Of a DNA stretch of 27,390 bases, positions 6,051-14,841 are shown in pieces; within the stretch, counting starts at the first letter, position 1, and every line of letters begins with the position of its first letter. Origin of the DNA: CAWDLX01 sp046728155 (GTDB taxonomy: Bacteria; Actinomycetota; Actinomycetes; Mycobacteriales; Micromonosporaceae); the NCBI GenBank assembly GCA_046728155.1, contig JBKPDY010000069.1, forward strand, positions 1 through 27,390, written 5' to 3'. The notes under the pieces were generated by a model, which had not been told where the DNA came from, ran no database searches, and saw only the letters and a list, made by a program, of their open reading frames with translations. A program made the position numbers and the translations under genes.

Positions 6051-6905
6051 TCAGGAGACGATGTCCTTGCCGACGAAGCGCCAGAATGCCAGTGCGAAGA
6101 AGATCAGGCCGTAGATCAGGGCGGAGACGCAGCCCTGGATCATGCCCGTCCATTGGGTCGGCGTGGAGAGCAGCCCGACCCAGGCGCTGCTGTAGTGCGT
6201 CGGCAGATAGTTGCGGATTCCGCCCAGGGCGTCGATCTGGTTGAGGATGTTGGACACGATCTGCAGCATGACGGCGCCACCGACGGCGCCGAGCGGAGCG
6301 TCGGTGGAGACGGAGAGCAGGAACGAGACCGCGGCGACGACGATGAGGGAGACCCCGATGTACCCCGCGGCCGTCCATACCAGCCGGAACGCCTCGGCCG
6401 GCCCGACCTCGTCGGCCACGTTGGACTGAAGAGGGTGCCACCCGTAGCGCAGAGTGCCGGCGACCAGAGCGGTTCCGACGAGCAGGGCGAGCGCGAGCGC
6501 GGAGTAGATCGCAGAGACGACCAGCTTCACCCCGAGCAGCCGGGCGCGTGGCACCGGTATCGCGAGCAGATACCGCAGGCTGCCCCAACTCGCTTCGCTC
6601 GCAACGGTGTCGCCGAAGAAGAGCGCCACCACGACCACGAGCAGGAACGACGACGAGACGAGCAGGGTGAACAGGGCGAAGTTGAGCCCACCGGCCGTCG
6701 CGACGCTGACCAGGTTCGCGAATGCGCCGCTGCCGTTGGTGCTGCTCGGAGCGGCCCGGCCGATCTCGAACGCGACCAGCACGATCAGTGGCAGCACCAC
6801 CATCGCGGCCAGCGCGATCCGGGTCCGGGGCCGGCTGGCCTGGCGGCGGAGTTCGGTCGCGACCGTGAAGGTCCGCACCTTCGGCTCGGCCAGTGTGGTC
6901 GTCAT
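6051..6905 (-). CDS. ABC-2-type transporter permease (284 aa)
   Basis: This is the membrane subunit of an ABC exporter. About six hydrophobic segments are visible, beginning near residue 31 (IALAAMVVLPLIVLVAFEIG) and ending near the C-terminus, with the ABC-2 signature arrangement SEASWGSLRYLLAIPVPRAR between helices 2 and 3. Such permeases work as dimers with cytoplasmic ATPases to export drugs, lipids or peptides, or to support membrane processes. Its start overlaps the stop of the upstream hydrolase-ATPase gene by 4 bp (ATGA), so the two are translationally coupled and the ATPase domain of that protein is almost certainly its partner. The substrate cannot be read from the sequence. Confidence 0.9.
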   Translation of the reverse strand: MTTTLAEPKVRTFTVATELRRQASRPRTRIALAAMVVLPLIVLVAFEIGRAAPSSTNGSGAFANLVSVATAGGLNFALFTLLVSSSFLLVVVVALFFGDTVASEASWGSLRYLLAIPVPRARLLGVKLVVSAIYSALALALLVGTALVAGTLRYGWHPLQSNVADEVGPAEAFRLVWTAAGYIGVSLIVVAAVSFLLSVSTDAPLGAVGGAVMLQIVSNILNQIDALGGIRNYLPTHYSSAWVGLLSTPTQWTGMIQGCVSALIYGLIFFALAFWRFVGKDIVS

Positions 6906-9691
6906 CGTTCCGCGCTCCCCTTCGAGTCACCGCCGACCAGGCTGAGGAAGGCGTCCTCCAACCGGCGCCGCGGTACCACCCGGTCGACGCCGACGCCTGC
7001 CGCGACGAGTGCGGCCACAACCTCGGCCCGGGGCATGCCGTTCAGGTCGATGACGAGACCCGAACCGTCCGGGGCGACCGACCGGATGCCGTCCAGTCTA
7101 TTGAGGACAGTGGAGGCCACGCCCACGTCCGAGACCTCCAGATGCGCGATCGGTGAGTCGCCGACAACCTCATCCACCGGGCCGTCGGCCACCACCGCTC
7201 CCTTGTTCATCACGACGACGTGGGTACATGTCTGCTCGACCTCGGCCAACAGGTGCGACGAGACCAGCACGGCTCGCCCGTCGGTCGCGTAGGCCCGCAG
7301 GACGTTTCGCATCTCAGCGATCTGGGGCGGATCGAGGCCGTCGGTCGGTTCGTCCAGCACGAGCAGTTCCGGCAGGCCGAGCATCGCCTGGGCGATCGCG
7401 AGCCGCTGCTTCATGCCGTGGCTGTACTTGCGTACCTTGCGATGGATGGCGTCGCCGAGCCCGGCGATCTCCAAGGCCTCGTCCAGGCGGGCGTCCGTCA
7501 CCGGACGGCCGGTCGACTGCCAGTAGAGCCTGAGGTTCTCCAATCCGGAGACGTGCGGCAGGAATCCGGGCCCTTCGACGAGGGCACCGACCCGCGTGAG
7601 TACAGCCCCGCCAGGTCGTAGCCGGTGGCCGAAGATCAGAATGTCGCCGGCGGTCGCTTGGGTCATCCCCAGCAGTACCCGAAGCGCCGTCGTCTTGCCG
7701 GCTCCATTGGGACCGAGCAGACCGACCACCTGTCCACGGTGGACGGTGAAGTCGGCCGCCGAGATGGCCACGAACCCGTCGCCGTACTCCTTGCGCAGTC
7801 CGCGCACGACGAGCGGGGTGTCGGCATACTCAGCGTCCACGGTGACCGCGTTGGAACGGCGCCGCCGGCGGGCCAACGCCAGCACCACCAGCACCCCGGA
7901 AGCGATGACCACGATCAGGGCGCCGAGGGCGTAACGCCACACCACATCCGGATTAGGGATGGGCGAGCCGGCCAGCTGCGGCAGGCTCAGTGGTCCGCCG
8001 CCGAGCGCAACCGTGTAGACGGTCGGAGCCGGCGGCGTCGCGAACGCCTGATCAGAGCTTGCCAGTGTGAGCCGCAGGCGGTCGCCCGCCTCAAACCGGT
8101 AGACGATCGCGGGCAGACTCACCGTTGTCGGCTGGGCCTGGTCGATCGTGGCCGGGAGTCCGGTCAGCCGGACCGCCGCGGCGAGGCCGAACGGGAGCTT
8201 GGCGGCGCCGGTCGGAGCGACGTCGTAGAGCTTGAGGAGGAGGACCGCCTCGCCAGTGGGTGACGCCACGCGGATCCGTACGGTCGGCGATCCGAGCACG
8301 TCCACAGGGGACTCGAGGACGGGCGAGTAGAAGTCGGCATGTTGACCCGGTATCTCCAGTGCGTTGCCGTTGATGAGGCTGGATAGGCTGCCGGTCCCGG
8401 TGCCCGGCAGGGTCGTGATCGCGCCGGGGGTGTCGTTCGGCGGGTTCGCGACCGGTTGGGCCGGCCCGGCCACGGCGACGCTGACCGGATCCGGAGCGCC
8501 CGCCGCGCCGGGCTGCAGGTCGCTGGAGAAGCCGGACGTGGTGATCCGCCGGGTGTCGGCGTCGAATCCGGTCAGGCGCGAGAAGGTGAAGCCGGTGCCG
8601 GGATCGGCTCCCCGGCCGCGCAGGTAGTGGTCGAGCCAGGTGATGGTGAGGTACTTCGTCCGGTCCTGGTCGGCCTGGGGCCCGGCGCCGCCGTCGTGAC
8701 CTCCGGTGAACCAGTCCATCCGGACCGGCGTTCCGGTGGCCGCGATGCCGCGGTAGTTCGCCTCGGCCTCGGTGAGCGGGAAGAGCGAGTCGGCCTGACC
8801 TTGGATGAGCAGGGTGGGTGCCTTGATCCGGCTCAGCAGGGGAGCCGGGCTGGAGCGGCGCAGCAGAGCGAGGGTGGCCGGGGTGGGCCGGCCGGTCGTG
8901 GCGAGAGCCAGGTAGGCCTCGCACACGTCCCGCGCGAACCGCCCGCACTGTGGATCGATCGTCGTGCCGGCCGGCAACAGGTTGCCGGCGAACCCATTCC
9001 CCAACAGGCTGGCCAGGCCGGCCCCGGATGCGGTGCCGAAGAACAGGCCCGCCCACTGCTTCTTGAACACCCCGTTTGCCGGGCCCTGACCGGAGGCGTC
9101 CGGGAGGAAGGCGTTCGCCAGGTCGTTCCAGGTAACCATTGGGACGATGGCGTCCACCCGGGGATCCTCGCCGGCGAGCATGAGGCTCAGCGCACCCCCG
9201 TAGGAACCGCCGGCCGCGGCCACCCGGGGATCGGTCGGGCCATCCTTGCGGATTTCGGGCCGCGCGGCGAGCCAGTCGAGGAGGCGCTGCGCGTCTCGGA
9301 CCTCATAATCCGGACTGTCCAAGTGGATCTGCCCGCCGCTGGCGCCGAAACCCTGCGCCGTCCAGGTCAGCACCGCGTAGCCCTGGTCGGCGAAGTCCTG
9401 CGCCTGGCTCGCCACGCTCTCCTTGGTGCCACCAAACCCGTGGGCCAGCAGGATCGCCGGTACAGGGTTGCTGGCCGAGGCCGACATCGGCCGGTACAAC
9501 GTGGTGTCGAGGCTCACCGGTTCGGTGCCCGACGGGCCGGTCAGGACAGTGATCCGCTGATCGGACGTGGTGTAGTGGCGAGCGGCCGGCAGCGCCGCCC
9601 ACACGACCAGTCCCGCCACGATCGCTACCACCGCGGCGACGGCGATCACCCGGCGGCGGGTGACCCTGATGTGCGGTAGGCGCAGCGGCAT
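6902..9691 (-). CDS. Fusion of extracellular alpha/beta hydrolase (CocE/X-Pro peptidase S15 type) and ABC ATPase (929 aa)
   Basis: Two proteins are joined in one frame. Residues about 15-35 are a membrane helix (signal anchor). Residues 45-575 form an S15/CocE-type hydrolase with nucleophile Ser163 in GGSYGG, acid Asp301 in QGQADS and His332 in TGGHDGG, then a beta-rich C-terminal domain. A second helix spans about 587-607. Residues 625-905 are a complete ABC ATPase: Walker A GPNGAGKTT (660-668), signature YSHGMKQRL (756-764), Walker B LLVLDEP with Glu781, and His813. The topology puts the hydrolase outside and the ATPase inside. The permease follows with a 4-bp overlap. Hydrolysis of an exported or surface peptide or ester is plausible. 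The ATG at 9691 is chosen because TACCGT lies 7 bases upstream; GTG codons at 9700 and 9697 are alternatives. Confidence 0.93.
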   Translation of the reverse strand: MPLRLPHIRVTRRRVIAVAAVVAIVAGLVVWAALPAARHYTTSDQRITVLTGPSGTEPVSLDTTLYRPMSASASNPVPAILLAHGFGGTKESVASQAQDFADQGYAVLTWTAQGFGASGGQIHLDSPDYEVRDAQRLLDWLAARPEIRKDGPTDPRVAAAGGSYGGALSLMLAGEDPRVDAIVPMVTWNDLANAFLPDASGQGPANGVFKKQWAGLFFGTASGAGLASLLGNGFAGNLLPAGTTIDPQCGRFARDVCEAYLALATTGRPTPATLALLRRSSPAPLLSRIKAPTLLIQGQADSLFPLTEAEANYRGIAATGTPVRMDWFTGGHDGGAGPQADQDRTKYLTITWLDHYLRGRGADPGTGFTFSRLTGFDADTRRITTSGFSSDLQPGAAGAPDPVSVAVAGPAQPVANPPNDTPGAITTLPGTGTGSLSSLINGNALEIPGQHADFYSPVLESPVDVLGSPTVRIRVASPTGEAVLLLKLYDVAPTGAAKLPFGLAAAVRLTGLPATIDQAQPTTVSLPAIVYRFEAGDRLRLTLASSDQAFATPPAPTVYTVALGGGPLSLPQLAGSPIPNPDVVWRYALGALIVVIASGVLVVLALARRRRRSNAVTVDAEYADTPLVVRGLRKEYGDGFVAISAADFTVHRGQVVGLLGPNGAGKTTALRVLLGMTQATAGDILIFGHRLRPGGAVLTRVGALVEGPGFLPHVSGLENLRLYWQSTGRPVTDARLDEALEIAGLGDAIHRKVRKYSHGMKQRLAIAQAMLGLPELLVLDEPTDGLDPPQIAEMRNVLRAYATDGRAVLVSSHLLAEVEQTCTHVVVMNKGAVVADGPVDEVVGDSPIAHLEVSDVGVASTVLNRLDGIRSVAPDGSGLVIDLNGMPRAEVVAALVAAGVGVDRVVPRRRLEDAFLSLVGGDSKGSAER

Positions 9692-9698
9692 GGCCACC

Positions 9699-9704
9699 AC
9701 GGTA
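9699..9704 (-). promoter_or_regulatory. -10 box of a leaderless promoter for the hydrolase-ABC gene
   Basis: TACCGT ends 7 bases before the ATG at 9691 and no Shine-Dalgarno lies between. This places the transcription start at or next to the start codon. The 9705-9857 gap otherwise holds a TCCACAGTGGA palindrome (9789-9799) and a GCTCGCTGCG-rich repeat fragment (9815-9850). Confidence 0.6.
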
Positions 9705-9857
9705 CGGCTCCGTGCCGCGACCGGGGGAATCCGGACCGACTCGCGGCGCTACCGTCTCAGCCCGGTCTCAGCTATCGCCGGTCCGTACTCCACAGTGGAT
9801 CTAGCCACCGCACGACGTCGCTCGCTGCGCTCACGACTCTGCGCGGACCCCGCCTGG

Positions 9858-10196
9858 TCAGCGCAGGCGGCGGGCGCGGGGGGAGCCGGCGCGCAACCGT
9901 AGCAGTCGGTTGACGAGAGCGGGGTCGTAGAGCAACGCCTGGGGGAGGTCGAGCAGACCGTTGAGTGCTTGGTAGTAGCGGGTTGGCGACATCTCGAAGC
10001 TGTCCAGGATCGCCTGTTCCTTCGCTCCGGGCTGGCGCCACCATCTCCGCTCGAAGTCGAGGATCGCGCGTTGGTGATCGGTCAGCTCCGGGTGGTCCGC
10101 CCGGGGGCCATCGACGGCCGCGATGATGGATGTGGCGTCCGTCTCGATCTCGAGCGGGAGATCCAGGTCCAGATCCGCCGAGGTGCGGCTGTCCAC
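9858..10196 (-). CDS. DUF3263 protein (112 aa)
   Basis: This is a small actinobacterial protein of the DUF3263 family, recognised by the core FERRWWRQPGAKEQAILDSF followed by MSPTRYYQALNGLLD and a basic RLRAGSPRARRLR end. The core resembles a helix-turn-helix-like DNA-binding fold, but no function is established that I know of. The first 40 residues are acidic and variable. The start is GTG at 10196; TAGTCT lies 7 bases upstream and there is no ribosome site, so the transcript is probably leaderless. It lies alone between the hydrolase-ABC operon and nagA, all on the minus strand. Confidence 0.88.
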   Translation of the reverse strand: MDSRTSADLDLDLPLEIETDATSIIAAVDGPRADHPELTDHQRAILDFERRWWRQPGAKEQAILDSFEMSPTRYYQALNGLLDLPQALLYDPALVNRLLRLRAGSPRARRLR

Positions 10197-10203
10197 AGAG
10201 GGC

Positions 10204-10209
10204 AGACTA
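10204..10209 (-). promoter_or_regulatory. -10 box of a leaderless promoter for the DUF3263 gene
   Basis: TAGTCT is followed by 7 bases and then the GTG start at 10196. No Shine-Dalgarno is present. Just upstream, 10248-10277 carries another GAGCGAGCGA-type repeat fragment. Confidence 0.6.
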
Positions 10210-10283
10210 GGTAGGTACTCCAGGCAACCGGCGCAGGCGCGCCGGATGACGCGAGCGCGAGGAGCGAGCGACTCGTGGGATGA

Positions 10284-11399
10284 CTAGTCCAGCGGTTGGG
10301 GAACGCCGCCGCGTAGTACGTCGGTCACGCGCAGTTGGGTGTCGAGAACGACGAGGTCGGCCCGGAGTCCCTTCGCCACCGCGCCGGTCTCACGGCCGAG
10401 CCCGATCGCCCGCGCCGGCGTCGTCGACGCCATCCGCACGGCGTCTACTATGGACACTCCACTGTGTACCGTACGGCGGAGTGCGGCGTCCATCGTCAAC
10501 GTGCTTCCCGCGATGGTCCCGTCGCCGGCCAGTCGTGCCACCGCCCCGCTTACAGTCACCGAGCGACCGCCGAGATCGTACGAGCCGTCCGGCATTCCGG
10601 CTGCGGCCATGGCGTCCGTCACCAGGGCCACCCGGTCGGACCCCGCCGTGCGGACGGTGTACCGGAGTATCCCGTCGTGCAGGTGTACGCCATCAGCCAC
10701 CTGCTCGCAGACCACGTCGGCGGCGTCCAGCAGAGCGATGACCGGCCCGGGATCGCGGTGGTGCACGGGACGCATCGCGTTGCACAGATGGGTCGCCACC
10801 CGCGCTCCCGCCTCGATCGCGGCCAGCGTCTGTTCGTAGGTGGCGTCGGTATGGCCGACCGCGGCGACCGCTCCCGCGGCCACCAGCAGGCGGACCGCCT
10901 CGAGTGCCCGCGGCAGCTCCGGGGCGAGCGTCATCATCCGTACGGCACCCAGGTCGAGCAGGGCGGCCAGCTCGTCGAGATCGGGGTGGCGCAGATAGCC
11001 GGGATTATGGGCGCCGCGACGGACGGGAGACAGGTACGGACCCTCGAGGTGGACGCCGGCCAGCAGCCCAGCCTCGACCAGCGGGGTCAACGCGACGGTC
11101 GCCTGCCGGAGGACATCGGCCGGGGCGGAGACGAGGCTCGCCAGCAGCGTCGTGGTGCCGTGCCGGGCATGGAACGCGGCCGCGCCGCGGGCCTGGTCCG
11201 GATCGCCGGTCGTGAACGTGTATCCGCCGCCCCCGTGCACGTGCATGTCGACGAAGCCGGGCATGATCCAGCCCGGTCGGGGTCGGCTCCGATCGGACGG
11301 AAGGGCCGGGCGTACCGCTGCGATCCGACCGCCCCGAACCTCCACGATGCCGTCATCGAGCACGCCCTCGGAGGTAACGACCCGCCCGCGCAGGTTCAT
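10284..11399 (-). CDS. nagA: N-acetylglucosamine-6-phosphate deacetylase (371 aa)
   Basis: This enzyme removes acetate from N-acetylglucosamine-6-phosphate to give glucosamine-6-phosphate, the first committed step in using GlcNAc from chitin or cell wall. It is an amidohydrolase-fold protein with the expected metal and active-site residues: HVHGGGG (His53, His55), HLEGPYLSP (Glu119), GHTDA (His183), THLCNAM (His204) and VTDAM (catalytic Asp262). Length fits the family. The ATG at 11399 overlaps the stop of the ROK kinase by 4 bp (ATGA), so the two are one operon and translationally coupled. No nagB deaminase is in the window. Confidence 0.95.
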   Translation of the reverse strand: MNLRGRVVTSEGVLDDGIVEVRGGRIAAVRPALPSDRSRPRPGWIMPGFVDMHVHGGGGYTFTTGDPDQARGAAAFHARHGTTTLLASLVSAPADVLRQATVALTPLVEAGLLAGVHLEGPYLSPVRRGAHNPGYLRHPDLDELAALLDLGAVRMMTLAPELPRALEAVRLLVAAGAVAAVGHTDATYEQTLAAIEAGARVATHLCNAMRPVHHRDPGPVIALLDAADVVCEQVADGVHLHDGILRYTVRTAGSDRVALVTDAMAAAGMPDGSYDLGGRSVTVSGAVARLAGDGTIAGSTLTMDAALRRTVHSGVSIVDAVRMASTTPARAIGLGRETGAVAKGLRADLVVLDTQLRVTDVLRGGVPQPLD

Positions 11400-12367
11400 C
11401 CGGCCGCGTCCAGCGCGAGCAGGGCGGCCCCCCGGACGCCGGCCTCGTCGCCGAGCTCCGCCTGGACGACGGCCGGGAGCCGATGGAATGTCCGCCGTCG
11501 GTGCAACGCATCGCGGAGCGGCTCGAGGAGAAGTTCTCCCGCGCCGGCGAGACCCCCTCCGATCGCGATGACGGCAGGATCGTAGAGCGCGATCCCGGTG
11601 AGCAGCCCGTCGGCGAGTGCGGTGACGGCCTCGTCCCATACCCGCGTGGCCACGGGATCACCTCGCGCGACGAGTTCGGCCACGCCCTCGGCCGTTTGCC
11701 CGGACAATTTGCCGCGGCTTTTTGCATAGGCCGGCGTCCCTACCAACACCTCGCTCACGTGAGCGGCCGCATACGCGCGGGCGATCGCCGCCGCGGAGGC
11801 GTACGTCTCGAGGCAGCCTCGACCGCCGCAGCCGCATGGACGGGCCTCCGGTCCACTTCGGACGACGATATGGCCGATTTCCCCAGCGGCGCCGTGCCCC
11901 CCGTCGTCGATCCGGCCGTCCAGCACGAAGCCGCCGGCGATGCCCGTCCCCAGGGCGACGAAGAGCAGGCGGCGGGTGGTCCGGCCGGCGCCCAGGCGAG
12001 CCTCCGCCAGCGCACCGGCGCGGACGTCATGTCCGAGAGCTGCAGGTAGGCAGAGCCGTTCGGCGAGTAGCCGTCGAACCGGAACGTCACGCAGGCCGAG
12101 ATTGGCTGACCAGACGGCCACCCCGTCGGCGACGACCCCCGGTACGACGACGCCGACAGAGATGGGCGTCGAGCTAAGCCCCCTCGCCCGTACGGCCAGG
12201 TCAGCCGCGACATCGAGGATCGTTCCGAGCACTGCGTCCGGTCCGCGGGCGGCTTCGGTGGGGTGCCGCTCGGCGTGGCGGATGGTGCCGTCGAGGTCCA
12301 CGATGGCGCACTTGATTCCGGTACCGCCGACATCGACCGCCAGCGCGACCGGCTCACTCTGCGTCAT
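11396..12367 (-). CDS. ROK-family sugar kinase, probable N-acetylglucosamine kinase (323 aa)
   Basis: This is a ROK-family kinase: DVGGTGIK (about 12-19) is the phosphate loop, Asp114 in GHDVRAG the catalytic base, and His166 with the CGCGGRGC cluster (about 178-185) the structural zinc site. ROK proteins with an N-terminal helix-turn-helix are repressors; this one has none, so it is an enzyme. Its 4-bp overlap with nagA points to phosphorylation of GlcNAc, or possibly N-acetylmannosamine or glucose. The ATG at 12367 has GGAGG about 11 bases upstream. That ribosome site and start codon are part of an exact 79-bp tandem duplication. The divergent DeoR-type gene is the likely regulator. Confidence 0.9.
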   Translation of the reverse strand: MTQSEPVALAVDVGGTGIKCAIVDLDGTIRHAERHPTEAARGPDAVLGTILDVAADLAVRARGLSSTPISVGVVVPGVVADGVAVWSANLGLRDVPVRRLLAERLCLPAALGHDVRAGALAEARLGAGRTTRRLLFVALGTGIAGGFVLDGRIDDGGHGAAGEIGHIVVRSGPEARPCGCGGRGCLETYASAAAIARAYAAAHVSEVLVGTPAYAKSRGKLSGQTAEGVAELVARGDPVATRVWDEAVTALADGLLTGIALYDPAVIAIGGGLAGAGELLLEPLRDALHRRRTFHRLPAVVQAELGDEAGVRGAALLALDAAG

Positions 12368-12520
12368 TTCGCCTCGCCTCCGCGCTCGTTCCGCTCCTTG
12401 GGCCTATCGGCCCTGCGATGCTCGCTCGCTGTCGGCTCGGTGTCATTTCGCCTCGCCTCCGCGCTCGTTCCGCTCCTTGGGCCTATCGGCCCTGCGATGC
12501 TCGCTCGCTGTCGGCTCGGT
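12363..12520. repeat. Exact 79-bp tandem duplication at the ROK kinase start
   Basis: Units 12363-12441 and 12442-12520 are identical over 79 bp; the first five bases (GTCAT) recur once more at 12521. Each unit, read on the minus strand, carries a purine-rich ribosome site and ends in ATGAC, the beginning of the kinase gene. The duplication therefore makes spare start signals upstream. The ATG at 12446 opens a 30-codon frame that stops at 12354-12356, overlapping the true kinase start. The ends of the unit match the repeat at 5108-5231. Confidence 0.95.
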
Positions 12521-12567
12521 GTCATTCGCGCACCTGACTCGACGCTCCGGGGGGTTTTCGCGCATCA

Positions 12568-12578
12568 TTGTGCAACAA
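12568..12578. promoter_or_regulatory. Candidate operator palindrome between ROK kinase and DeoR genes
   Basis: TTGTGCAACAA is a short perfect palindrome (TTGT-GCA-ACAA) 50 bp before the DeoR-type start, in the divergent intergenic region. Its position fits an operator for the neighbouring regulator; only one copy is seen, so this is weak. Confidence 0.3.
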
Positions 12579-12627
12579 GCACTCACCACTACGCAGAGCG
12601 GCAGCCGGGGCCGACGAGGAGGTCGAC

Positions 12628-13416
12628 GTGGACCGGTACGCCCGGTGGAATGCCCTGCTCGAGCTGCTCACCGAGACCGGACGGATCAGCGTCGAGGAGG
12701 CAGCCGACCGCCTCGTCGTGTCCCAGGCGACGATCCGCCGCGACTTCGACCAGTTGGCCCAGCAGCAGATGATCACCCGGACCCGGGGAGGGGCTGTGGT
12801 GAACGGTGTCTCGTACGACCTTCCGCTGCGGTACAAGTCGGCCAAACACGCCTCGGAGAAGCAAAGAATCGGCGCCGCCGCGGCCGCGCTGGTGTCGCCG
12901 GCGATGGTGGTGGGCCTGACCGGCGGCACGACCACGACGGAGGTCGCGCGCGCGCTCGCGTCCAGGGCTGACCTCTCCGGTACCGGCCCGGAAGGGCCGC
13001 AGCTCACCGTCGTCACGAACGCGCTCAACATCGCCAACGAGCTCATCGTCCGGTCCCGAATGAAGATCGTCGTCACCGGTGGCGTGATAAGGCCGCAGTC
13101 GTACGAACTGGTCGGCCCGCTCGCGACCGGAATCCTTCGCGAGCTCTCCCTCGACATCGCCTTCCTCGGTGTGGACGCCTTCGACACCGAACTCGGTGCG
13201 GCCTCGCATCACGAAGGCGAAGCGGCGATGAACAGCCTGTTGGCCTCCCGGGCCCGCCGTGTGGTCGTGATCGCCGACTCGTCGAAACTGGGCAAGCACG
13301 CGTTCGCCCGGGTATGCCCGGTCGAGAGGGTTCACACTCTCGTCACCGACAACGAGGCGAGCGCCAGCGCCGTCGCGTCGTTCGAGGCCGACGGAGTCGA
13401 GGTCATACGGGTGTAG
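12628..13416 (+). CDS. DeoR/GlpR-family transcriptional regulator (262 aa)
   Basis: The N-terminal winged helix-turn-helix is visible at about residues 5-60: an ISVEEAADRLVVSQATIRRD helix pair, then QQMITRTRGGAVV. The rest is a sugar-phosphate-binding DeoR C-terminal domain with GLTGGTTTTEV, VVTNALNIA, VTGGVIRP and ADSSKLG motifs. Such proteins repress sugar genes and release DNA on binding a phosphorylated sugar. The start is GTG at 12628, because GAGGAGG lies 5 bases upstream; an earlier in-frame start at 12568 would bury that site. Divergence from the ROK kinase and nagA suggests it controls amino-sugar use, with GlcNAc-6-P or GlcN-6-P as possible effectors (inference). Confidence 0.93.
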   Translation: MDRYARWNALLELLTETGRISVEEAADRLVVSQATIRRDFDQLAQQQMITRTRGGAVVNGVSYDLPLRYKSAKHASEKQRIGAAAAALVSPAMVVGLTGGTTTTEVARALASRADLSGTGPEGPQLTVVTNALNIANELIVRSRMKIVVTGGVIRPQSYELVGPLATGILRELSLDIAFLGVDAFDTELGAASHHEGEAAMNSLLASRARRVVVIADSSKLGKHAFARVCPVERVHTLVTDNEASASAVASFEADGVEVIRV

Positions 13417-13418
13417 TA

Positions 13419-13458
13419 GGGGCACCCTGCCAGCGGGTTCAGACAAGCAAGGTGCCCC
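13419..13458. terminator. Probable bidirectional terminator between convergent genes
   Basis: GGGGCACC (13419-13426) and GGTGCCCC (13451-13458) pair as an 8-bp GC-rich stem with a 24-nt loop. It begins 2 bp after the DeoR stop and ends 15 bp before the stop of the convergent ATPase gene. Confidence 0.6.
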
Positions 13459-13473
13459 GGTCGCGTCGCGAGG

Positions 13474-14571
<1,098 letters not shown>

Positions 14572-14583
14572 GCTGAAGCTACG

Positions 14584-14625
14584 TCCTTTCACCGGCAGGA
14601 ACGTGCCGGACGATCCGAGTGAAAG
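14584..14625 (-). promoter_or_regulatory. Hairpin covering the msiK ribosome-binding site
   Basis: On the minus strand CTTTCAC (14625-14619) can pair with GTGAAAG (14592-14586), enclosing an inner CCGGCA/TGCCGG stem (14609-14604 with 14597-14592). The outer right arm contains most of the Shine-Dalgarno GAAAGGA (14590-14584). Folding would limit translation. Whether it is regulated is unknown. Confidence 0.4.
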
Positions 14626-14766
14626 TGCCTGGACGGCGGACCTACCGACCGGGCGGGTATGGACACGGTAGACGCCTACGTCACCGTCTGCCAAGTGGCG
14701 TCATAGTCCAGAAGGTGGGAATCCGGCAAAACGGCCGGCGCGACCGTGTCGTACCCTCGAAGTCGC

Positions 14767-14841
14767 GCCGGAGTAGCTCAGTGGTAGAGCGTCCGCCTTG
14801 TAAGCGGCAGGCCGTCGGTTCAATCCCGACCTCCGGCTCCA
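14767..14841 (+). tRNA. tRNA-Thr (anticodon TGT), CCA encoded
   Basis: A full cloverleaf is visible: acceptor GCCGGAG pairs with CTCCGGC, D-arm GCTC/GAGC, anticodon loop CTTGTAA with anticodon TGT, T-arm GTCGG/CCGAC with loop TTCAATC, discriminator T and CCA (14839-14841). The outermost anticodon-stem pair is a mismatch (T opposite C). A TACCCT box at 14752-14757 is a likely -10. The 3' 22 bases overlap the end of a protein gene on the other strand. Confidence 0.97.

Noticed and set aside
5098..7020. A 640-codon minus-strand frame
   Set aside because: It lies out of frame over the permease and the secreted-domain gene, is extremely Arg/Gly/Pro-rich and has no domain; it is a high-GC shadow.
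8091..9679. Long plus- and minus-strand frames over the hydrolase domain
   Set aside because: They are out of frame or antisense to the 929-residue fusion, whose catalytic motifs are intact.
10197..12627. DasR operator controlling nagA and the kinase
   Set aside because: No TGGTCTAGACCA-like site is visible in the intergenic sequence.
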